From NCBI RefSeq assembly GCF_001659605.2, contig NC_035175.2, positions 30,475,705 through 30,539,704 on the forward strand: DNA of 64,000 bases, given 5' to 3'. Numbering within the stretch: position 1 is the stretch's first letter; each line of letters begins with the position of its first letter. Shown piece after piece: positions 1 through 11,200 of the stretch. The notes below the pieces were generated by a model. It was not told the DNA's origin. It searched no databases and worked only from the letters and a program-made list of their open reading frames with translations. The DNA is from Manihot esculenta (lineage: Eukaryota; Streptophyta; Magnoliopsida; Malpighiales; Euphorbiaceae). The position numbers were made by a program, and so were the translations under genes.

Positions 1-2265
1 CCGTAAACAAAGTTCTGTATTTTTCACTTTGGAAAACTGCATTTTTCAATTTTCCAATATACTGAAGAAATCACAGAACAATCATTTCAATGTTTTTCAT
101 TTCCTTTATAAAATTTGAAAAACAGAAAATTTGTTTTCTGTTTTCCGATAAGAGTAAAAAAGTTAAAATAAACACGTTTTCTAATTTTTTGAAAAATAAG
201 AAAAATTTTCTAAAAACCAGACAAGCTTTCTGTAACTAAACACGCCTAACTTTTACTTTAGAAAAGCTACATATATAATCAAGAATAGAAAACCATGAAA
301 GAGAGATATGGCCAATAGAATACCCATGTAGCTAAAATGCACCTACTTTCTCAATTCCTCTCACTACTTTTGCACCACCTCCACCTCCACTCTTGTTTTC
401 TTTAACCCTGAAAGGTCTTTAGCTACTTTTTCATTTCACTTGTTCACTCCTGAAAGAAGGGGATCAGATGGGTTTGGTTGTTTGGTGCTTACAATATCTT
501 GCATTATTTAACACATGTTATGCTCCACTTGGGCTTCAATGAGAATTTGGTGACCACCGCTGGATAGGATTATGAGGCTTTAAAACCTTCACATTTCAAA
601 TGCTTCATCTTCAATGTGGGACCATATAGTAATCCACAAGAGCAAGCCTACTTCAAATTTTTTTCCTTTTTTTTTCCTCCATAAGAGCAAGCCCAATTAA
701 TTGTCCCGAGACTTTTTTTTTAATTCCTTCTGGGCACACACGGTAGTGTTTTGGACAGTCTAAGTGAACATTATGCAACTTATTAACGAGTCTGAGGTAT
801 TAAGAGAAACATTTGATGAGCTCCTTCACTATCAATCGTCCTGTGTCGCGATCCATGACCCGAGATCATAACACATGCTTGAATGTTTGGTGAAGGAAAG
901 AATTACATGGCTTCTAAACTCGTATCACAAGTTCTTTATATATTAGCCTGTTGGCTCAAAAAGACAACAATTTTACCGTTTTTCACATTTATAGCTTAAA
1001 ACTTTTAATCTTAAATAAAAATATCTCAACTTTTAAATTTATTATAATTATAGCAACATTTTAAATTAATTTTAATCCGATTTAAATTAACTTACAGAAT
1101 ATGCTATATGTCATTATTTTTATTACATAAGCAACTTAATTAACTGAAATTAAACCTTAATTAAAATTCTAAACTCTTAATTATATGAAATTTCTAAACT
1201 ATATAATTGAAATACTTAATTCTCTCATATTTAAATAAGAATCTTAATTGAGAATTTTAGGCAAGTAGGGGATTTAAAATCTTAACTAAAGTTTAATTCA
1301 AGTTACTTGTATGGTAAAAATAATGACACATGGTCTGCCATGTGAGCTAATTTAAATATAGCCAAAATTAATTTAAAAAGTTGTTACAATTACAACTACA
1401 AATTTAAAAGTTGGAGTTTTTTATCCATAATTAAATGTTTAGGCTATAAATGTGAAAATTCGTAAAATTGGGGTCTTTTTGGATCAATAGGCCTTATATA
1501 TATATGTGTGTGTGTGTTTTTTTACCTAGCAGTAGAATCTTTATAGTGGCACTGTGGAAGCAAAGGCAAGCCTGTTTTTCATCACTGAGCAAACTCTAAG
1601 ACTTAGATCACAATCTCTAAACATCAGCATCATAAATTAAATTTTGAGTTTGACGACTTCTGGAACAAAATTGCCAAGACATGATATTTCTTTGGCTAAA
1701 ATGAAATAACCATTTAATCCCCAAAATTTTAGACTAAAGTACATCATATGTGAAATTTTAAGCACTACACTACTTTTCTTTTTAAAATTTCAGTTACTAA
1801 GCTGCATATTATTTTAATATAAGGACAAAACCATAAGTGAATCATAAAGTCAAGGACCACAATATAATTAATTTTAGAAAAGGAAAGACCTACATGCATA
1901 TTTTGGGAAATGTGAGACTTTTGTAATTTACTTTCAACATGTATATAAACAAAACGCCTTAAACTAAATAGGTAATGTTTAAAGCATCATTTGACATTTT
2001 CAGCAGTTAGTGTTCACTCAAGTTAAGTGGTCGGACTTGGTATTAAGTTAAGAGGACCAAATAAACATGTAATAAAAGAAATAGTTTTATGTTTGGGTTT
2101 CTACTATTACTAGTTAACTGGCACCATGTTCATGTAGAATTGTTGATCCAAAAGCTGTTATATGCATTAGCAAAACAAACATGACATACCATCAGAATTT
2201 CTACCCACAAATAAAAGGTGTACAATAACATAAAAATAGAAACCAATAGTGTTTTGGAATCAAAC
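1..2265 (-). other. Part of the last visible DET1 intron; no gene seen
   Basis: After the donor GTTTGA at 2265 the minus strand contains no match to the expected DET1 C-terminal exon. The stretch is AT-rich, with a MITE at 946-1493, a TA/GT microsatellite near 1495-1516, and at 1-245 what looks like one end of another TIR element (repeated GTTTTCTGTTTTCC-like text). Nothing coding was seen. Confidence 0.6.
946..1493. mobile_element. MITE with long terminal inverted repeats
   Basis: The left end (GCCTGTTGGCTCAAAAAGAC onwards) matches the reverse complement of the right end (GGCCTATTGATCCAAAAAGAC onwards). The match continues, with gaps, for well over 100 nt, including TTTTCACATTTATAGC. The flanks are TATATA-rich and nearly but not exactly duplicated, so the target duplication is uncertain. 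There is no coding capacity. Long TIRs suggest a Mutator-like MITE, but the superfamily is not proven. Confidence 0.7.
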
Positions 2266-5200
2266 CTTTTCATCAAAGCGGAAGAGAGAGTGATCAAAAT
2301 AGGGAGAAGGACTCAATGATTGACAGCTGAAAGGCAAAGAAGCCAGCATCTTTTTTGCAAACTGCAGATCCATTAGCGAATTACATTACACTATGAAAGG
2401 ATAGACTATGCAATAAATGACAAGAGCAACTTTGTTATGAAATAATTTCCACATGAAAGTTCATACAATGATACCTAACCTGAGAGAAGTTGCTAGCTTT
2501 GTTCTTTATTGATTGTAGTTGCTCAAAAGCATGAATGTTATTTGAATGGGAAGATATAAAATTCATGTACAATGAATTTCTTGATGTTGCATAGAAGTGG
2601 TCGCAGAACTGCTCAAACAAGAGGTACAGCTCATCTGCTGAATTCTGCATATGAAGTAGAAGATAATAAGCATCAGAAAAATGCAAAAAGTACACAGATG
2701 ATGTAAAGCAAAGGACTGATGCACAAGCAAATACCTGGTAAAAAGCAACAATTTCAGTTGTATCCATGTTATATACAGCAAAGAACGAAGGATGGTGATC
2801 AGCGCTTCTTGATACCTGAAGCCACAAATACACAATCATAATCTAGATTTTCCACCGTAAAGCAAAATAAATATTTTACTGATAGGTTGCTAAATCAATT
2901 AGTCAATCACTTTTTGCATAGTATATGGTTAAACAGATATGATAATGGCTATCTCTTGATTGTCACTGGACAAATGGTAGAGGTGTTAGGGAGGGAAATG
3001 TATTTTCTAGTACAGAAAAGAAAAAGTTCTATGATCTGGTCCCACATTTTTGTGTTTTGCATTTTTTATTTTAGGGAAAAGGTTTGTTTATCAACTTAGA
3101 GATAGATTACCTTTACTTTTGCACCTTCAGTGTGCTGGTTAACATGCAACAGATAGACCACGAATGGGTAAGGATTAGTGCCTTTTAGTTTATTTCACTC
3201 ATTTTTCTCATCAGAAAAGGACTAATGCACATATCTTCTCCTTTTATATTGTGGAGAGAAGAGGGGATGCAAGGGGATGAGTTTATATACTTGAATGATT
3301 TTTAAGTCTACTTTGACATCATAAATTGGCAGAGAAAAGGAGAAGTCCTCACCCCCCCATCTACACTACCAAACTTGATTAGCAGGTGATGACGATCCAA
3401 GAATTGTACCTGTTGAAGGGTTACATAAAAATAAGCAAACGCACTTCTAATTCATATTCATAGTTAAACTCACATGACATTCCTCACAGCACCTTCCAGA
3501 TAATCAAGTCAACATAATCTTGAAAATGGAAGTAGAACTTCTTCTTCAAGCCTTGTACCCTCTGATGGAGCAAAGAATGTGAAACAAACGCAATGAGTTC
3601 CTATGAATTAAAAATATTTATGGAACTTATAAAATATGTCCAATTATCAGAGCCACTGAACAATATAAAAATAATGAAAGTAATAAAATAATAAACCTTT
3701 ATACATCAGCACAGGTTTTTTTTCTTTTTTTTTTTTTTTGTAAAACCACCACATATTTCTTTTAAAAAAAAGGAGAAAAAAGAAATTTAAGCAAGCATAT
3801 AAATGTAAAATTCTGCAACTTCAAAAAAGTCTTCTGGATGACAAGGCATCAACTGCACCAAGCACCAAGGGAAAATAGTTTCCATAAAGTATCATATATG
3901 TAATCCTTTCTAGCAGCAATGTTTCACACAGGTAATTTCAAGCCTTTTGAGTCTGTTTGCATAGAGATCTTCAAGGTAAGATATACCACTGTCAATCAAA
4001 ATACTAGAGTTTCCACACAAATAAAGGTTAAAAAAATCCTTTGATCAATAATTAAATCAGTCGGATCTTCTGATTCAGTGAGAATTGCTTTGGATTATCA
4101 ATGCTACTACTGAGGTTTTATCTTTAGTCACTTCTAGGAAACTAAGGCTTTAATAAAATTCAATATATGCATAACTGCATCTTGCATGCTATCAGCTACA
4201 ATGTTGAGCATGGCTTCAATTATGCAAGCAAGACGTGAACACATAGTCAGTACAGTCACCTTTTTCCTATTTGCATAATGATAAGGCAAGAAACACCACT
4301 AGAGAATAAAGAAAATTTGAAAAGTAGCCCTTCATGGTCCCACTACATGAATCGTTTGAACCATGCAGTAACCGTATCACATTAATCTCCAATGTTACAT
4401 TTAGATGGAAGAACTTCAAATTAATATTTAGACATCGTTTTAGTTTAAATCATTTGGAAAAAAGTAAGCTTATTTTTTAATTAATTAGATTCGCAGCTTA
4501 TAGTTAACTGATTAGATTTGCATTATAAAGCAAACATCTTTGAGATAGATTCCTCTTATAGGAATTTGAAATCCACTCTTAAGTCTTAAATGAAGTCTTT
4601 ATCCAGTTTCATGAACCTAACCCAGATTCAAGAACTGATCAAAGAAACTTATATATAGCAATTTCAATTTCTCAGTCTCAACATGCAACATAGTACTATT
4701 CTTGAGACCTAAAAGCAAAGCAAGATTATAAAGTCGAATATCTAACCTGGGAATTATGCCTTTCTTCATTCCATATTCCTCGAAAAATGAAAGAGAGCAA
4801 ACGTTGTTTAATACCACTCAGAAAAGAATTTTCTGAACTGGGTTGGGTATTATTCACACTGTTTTCAACATGACTCCAAGAAGACTGATGCATTTTACTT
4901 TTGTCAACAATTGCCATGCACTGCAATTGATAGATCAGCCATCAGTTTGATTGCATGAGCTGCGTAACAAAATACAAATCTACACTGGCCAAATGCAAGT
5001 TTTAAGTTGCAGAATTGATGCACCAGCAGCACCACATGATAAACCTTCTAGCCAAATTATTGCTAGGGGAGAAAACAATTCATATTCATTAAAGCATGTG
5101 GAATGCATAAGTTAAGCATACTGAAATATCAGTGGAATTTGGAAGAGGCTTATGAATGAAACAATTATTCGCATGAGGTTATAGCTTCAATATCGGCTAT

Positions 5201-8200
5201 ATCACGTGGAAAAAAAAATAAGGAAGTTCTTATCCTTCTCAACTTTTCCCCGGATAAGAAATTTAATCCTACTCTTCTCAGTTACTGATAAGACTGAGGA
5301 AAGAAGCCCCTTCTTCCTTTTTATGATTTTACTGAAATTTTCCTTTAATGGCTTCTCCTTCTTTTTTTTTTTTTTTTCCGGTATACTGCCTTCCTGTTGG
5401 TTGTTCTCCTTTGTTTAATTATTTGTCTCCATGAAAAAAGGGGGAAAGGTTGAGATTTCTGTTAGGCTACCAATCACAACATATTGTTAGCTAGTAGCTA
5501 CTTAGTATATTAACAAATTTTACTATAAACTGATATAAATGTCCCAGGTGCAATCTGAAATCCAATAAAAAGATTTAAAAAGATGCCACTTGCCTGAGTG
5601 CTGGAATTGAGAAAAAGCTCATCATCTTCACGGCAAAATGTACCTATAGCACGAACATCAACAAGGTTACCAGATTCTCTAATTTGAAGAATGTGTATTG
5701 TTTGATAACGAAGCGACACAATTGCCAGCAAATCATCATATAAGAAGGCACCCATGTTGTGGGCCGGATTAACAAAATCATTCCTAAAGACCTTCTTATC
5801 CAGAATTTCTCCATCCTCCAATCTGATTAAAACATAAGAGAATAAAAATGAGACAGCAAACAAACTTTTTATGGACGAAATTTTAAAATCATGTCATTAC
5901 TGATGAAAACAGAATGGATACACACCTCAAAAGGTGGAAAGTAATCCTTTCTATGGAGGGGACTCCCTGAACAGCTCCTCCTATAGCAGGCGTATCATGA
6001 AATTGTGCAGTAGAAGTAGCAAACAAACCAAATTGACTACTCTCCACATAAAGAAAGAAATCTTTGTATATAACCTCATTGCTGGAAGCAAGTGAAACAC
6101 AGTACAGTTGCGTAAAGAAGCTGTCAAACTTCTTTGCTCTTGAGGGAAGATCACAATCTTCTTCTTTGCATGAATATGTGAACCATTTTGGTCTATAAAC
6201 AATCAGATCCTGGTGATTTCTGCTAAAACTAATGAGGTATTGACCATCATCAGTGAATTTGCGGAATGAATGATCTGGGCACTCAACATCATATACAGTA
6301 TAACTTGGGAATAAATTCTCATAAAATTGCCTAGCGCAGTTAACCTGTAATCAAGCCATCCAATGATTCAGAGCTGAATAGCTTCAATAATATTACAGAA
6401 ACTATTAAATAGAGAATACTATTTTAACTAAGCATGGGATAGTAAGCTTTGCAACTTCAGTATTATAAAAGAAATAATAAAACTAAATAACTCAAAACTG
6501 GAGAGAGAAAATAAAATTTAAAAAATGACAAAAGATAATTTGAAGAACACCAGATTAAATTATGAAGCTATTTTTCAACTTAAAATCAAAAAGAAGAAAA
6601 CAAAGGATGGCTTTGTCACTGCTATAGACATATAACTTAGCATATTAATGCAAAGCAAAATAAGATTAAAGGGCACTGAAAAGTTCCTGTTAAACTACAG
6701 GTTCTTTCACCACTTCAGATACATCATTTTTTATAGGGAAAAGTACACTTTAGTTATCTATACTTTTGCACTTTTGTACTTTAGGGAATTTAGTAACTTT
6801 CATTGCATTTCAAGCAGTATTATTAAAGGCACCAAAATGTGCTGTGCGAGGCACTAGGTGAGGTGAGGCGAAGCGAGGCAGCCTTGCCTCACCTGGATGA
6901 GGTGAGACCTCTTGCAAGAGGTGAGTGCCTTTCCTCGCCTGAGTCGAGATGCGAGGTGTGGCGAGGCATTGCCTCTTGAAAATAACATGCATGCTTTTTT
7001 TTTTCATTAAAGACAGAGCCCTAATCCATATTTTCTTTTGAAGAAGCTGATTGGAGAACTAAATTTAGATACTAATTAGAGGTTATAGCCCCATAATTGT
7101 GCTAATTAATTAGGGATTTATATCAGGGTATCAAATAACGGCCGTTACGTAACGTAACGCCGTTATGTAACGGTATCAAGGGGGGCCGTTACCCGTTAGG
7201 CCGTTACCAACGGCCCCCTTGAATTGCGGCCGTAACGGCCGTTACGGCCATTACGTAACGGTAACGGCCGTTACCGACAGTGAAGTAACGGTAACGGCCG
7301 TTACTTTATCCAACAAAAATTTCAGCCTGCAGAGAATATGTTCAGATTGTACAATCCAGCTATGCATGACCACTTTTGCCCTCTTCTCCAGCAAACACAG
7401 CAGACAACCTCATTTTTCAACTAAAATTTCCAACTTTCTCTTCCTTTTCTCTCAAATATCTCAATCTCAAGCTTCCCTAAACATTTCTCATTTACAATTA
7501 CAAGCTTCAATCTACCATTAACTACTTCATTTCAAGGCAATTTCTTCTAAAAGGTGAGTTAATATTTCTGTGTATTTTTACTTAAAGTTGCTGTATTTTT
7601 TTTTTTAATTTTTGTAGATTAAATTTGTAGTTTTGAGTTAAAAATATACTTTTAGGCTATTAATTTGTTAGATCTATAAATCGTATGGTTTTTGTTAGTT
7701 TAATTTAGACTATTTTTTAGAAATTATTATGAAATTAATTTATTTTTAGTTGCTGTAATTTTTTTTTTTTAATTTTTGTTGATTAAATTAGTATTTTTGA
7801 GTTAAAAATATACTTTTAGGCTATTAATTTGTTAGATCTATAAATTGTATGGTTTTTGTTAGTTTAGTTTAGATTATTTTTCAGAAATTATTATGAAATT
7901 AATTTATTTTTAGTTGCTGTAATTTTTTATTTTAATTTTTGTAGATTAAATTAGTATTTTTGAGTTAAAAACATACTTTTAGGCTATTAATTTGTTAGAT
8001 CTATAAATTGTATGGTTTTTGTTAGTTTACTTTAGACTATTTGTCAGAAATTATTATGAAATTAATTTATTTTTAGTTGCTGTATTTTTTTTTTTAATTT
8101 TTGTTGATTAAATTAGCATTTTTGAGTTAAAAATATACTTTTAGGCTATTAATTTGGTAGATCTATAAATTGTATGGTTTTTGCTAGTTTAGTTTAGACT

Positions 8201-11200
8201 ATTTTTCAGAAATTATTATGAAATTAATTTATTTTTAGTTGCTGTAATTTTTTTTTTTTAATTTTTGTAGATTAAATTAGTATTTTTGAGTTAAAAATAT
8301 ACTTTTAGGCTATTAATTTGTTAGATCTATAAATTGTATGGTTTTTGTTAGTTTAGTTTAGACTATTTTTCAGAAATTATTATGAAATTAATTTATTTTT
8401 AGTTGCTGTAATTTTTTTTTTTAATTTTTGAGGATTAAAGTGTTAGTTTTGAGTTAAATTAATAGTGGTAGACTAAGACTTGTAGTCTGACAATTAAAAT
8501 TTTCATATTTATATAATTTATGTTAAATAGAAATTAATGTATGGAGTTAGGTTAAAATTAAAATATTAGTTATGAAAAAAAATATTTGCTTTCCATGTAT
8601 TTGACATTTGATATCTTTTAATTTTTATGAACAGTTATTAAATATTTATATTGAAAATGCCTCGTGGAAGCGGTTCTAGTTCTACTCAAGGGGGTGGTAA
8701 ACCAAGTGAAAATATTGGGTGGAAGTTTGCAACACCTACAGGGAAAAAAGGAGAACCGATTTGTAATTTCTGTGGGAGAAAAGTCACAGGTGGAATAACA
8801 AGATTGAAATTGCACTTGGCTAATATACCTCGTCAAATTGCAGGTTGTCAGAAATGGAAATGGCGAGACGGGCGAGCATAAGACAGTTGGAAGAACGGGA
8901 TCTAGATTTGATGTTGGTGGTAGTAGCAGACAAGTGTTGGGTCGTTCTGCTACTACACGTGAGAGAGGTAGAGAAGCACAAAGGTATGCAGAAGTATCTA
9001 CACCGACATCTCGGTTGGCTGCCACAGAAGTTGAGATAGAGAGAAGCAGAGCTCAACAAAAGCAGCCAAAATTAAAAAGTAAATGGTTGAAGGCACAGAA
9101 AGAGAAAATGTTGAAAGCATTTGGAAATTTTGTTATACATAATAGACTTTCCTTCAGTATTGTTGAGTCACCGTGGACAAAACCACTTTTAAGAACAGCA
9201 GTAGAAATCGGGCCTAATGTATCTCCACCTAATGCTTATGAAATTGCAGAAGTTTATTTGAAAAATAAGTACAATGAGATGAAAAAATATATAGCCTCAT
9301 TTGATGGAATATGGAAGGAGAGGGGAGTTACCATAACGTGTGATGGTTGGAGTGGGCCAACACGTATGAATATAGTAAATTTTCTTGTTTATTCAAATAG
9401 AGGCACAGTGTTCCACAAGTCTGTTGATGCATCCAATGTGGAGCATAAAGATGGAGAATACTATTTTAAAATTATGAAAGAAGTAGTGGAAGAAATAGGC
9501 TCTCAAAAAGTTGTCCAAGTGGTAACGGACAACGAAGCTGCCATTAAATTAGGAGGGAAGAAACTAATAGAGAAATTCCCTAATCTATATTGGACTGCTT
9601 GTAGTGCTCATTGTATTGATTTGATTTTGGAAGATATTGGAAAGAAGAAGAGTGAAAAAAATAATTGACCAAGCCAAGGTAATTACTCAGTTTATTTATA
9701 ATCATAATTGGGTAGTCAATTATATGAAGAAATTCACGGACAATAGAGATATTATTCGACCTGGCATCACTAGATTTGCCACAAACTTCATTGCTTTAGA
9801 GTCTATTGTTCGTTATAGGGTGGGGCTAAGGAATATGTTCGAATCGGAGCAATGGATGATGAGTAAATATGGACAAGCAACAAGTGGTCCACCGCATGAA
9901 GCCAAGAAAATTGTGCTTGGCTTAGGCAGCGAAGGAAGAAACTTTTGGGAGAGGGCACAACAAATAATGAAAGTTCAAGAACCTCTCCTGAAGGTTTTAA
10001 GATTAGTTGATGGAGATGACAAGCCAACAATGGGATTTATATATGAGGCAATGGAGCGAGCAAAATTGGCTATTCAAAAAAATTCTAGAAGCTATTTGGA
10101 ATATTGGAGAATAATTGATCATAGATGGAATTTTCAATTGCATCATGACTTACATGCCGCCGGTAAGAACATTGTATTATAATTTGATAGTTTAGAAAAT
10201 TAGGTTGTTAAATTAAAAGATAACTTATTATCTATCTTCATATTTTATTTTACAGGATATTTTCTAAATCCTCAATATCAATATGGCCCACATGATATTG
10301 GAAATGATAATGAGATCATATTGGGTCTCAAAAATGTGATTCAACGTCTAGAGGGGGATTTAGTAAATCAAGGAAAAGCATTAAATCAAGTAAGTAACAA
10401 CTAACAAGCTAATTCTCAAGTGTTACTACTATGGTAGTGTAGTTGAAGGCTTGAAGCTTGAACTGTTGTTTTTGAGCTTGAAGTTAACTTACTGGAATTT
10501 GGAACATGTAGGCCCTACTTTTTCGGGACAAAATAGAGAGTTTTGGAACAGCTTTGGCGCAAAAGGCAATTAAATTCACTAATCCAGGTACTAAGTTTAT
10601 AAAATAAGTATAAATTATTTTTGTTCATTCCTTTTTATATAGCTAAGTTCATTAAAATAATAAAAATTTTAAAATATTTTGCAACTGAGTGGTGGATTAA
10701 TTACGGAGAAAGTGCTCCTGAGTTGAGAAAAATCGCTATTAAAGTACTGAGCCAAACAACTTCAGCTTCAAACTGCGAGAGAAATTGGAGCACATTTTCT
10801 CTCATTCACACAAAGACAAAAAACAGATTGAAGTATCAAAAATTACATGCACTTGTCTTTGTGCACTACAACATGAAGCTGAAAATCAGAAATGTGACAA
10901 GAAAAAGCCAACAGGAGTTAGACAGGAGCTATGATCCAATTAATTTGGATTATATTTTTGAAGAAGATGATCCGTTAAACTCTTGGTTGGAGGAAAGGGA
11001 ATCTCCATTGCTTGATGGGCAACCAAATCCATGGTTAGATGGTGAAGAGGCGGGTAATGCTTCATCACAGTCTGAATCTGCCACTCAAACTCAAGGACAA
11101 CAAGGTGCTGCTGGTGATGATGATTCTTTTATTTTATCCAGCTCTAGTAGTGATGATGATGATGGTGGTGGTGATCAAGGTGGAGGAGGAACCACAGTTG

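Noticed and set aside
2887..3099. Plus-strand 70-codon frame
   Set aside because: It lies inside a DET1 intron, opposite the gene, with no similarity.
7219..7521. 100-codon plus-strand frame at the start of the hAT
   Set aside because: It reads through subterminal repeats into the untranslated first exon, which ends at a donor (7553). It has no transposase similarity.
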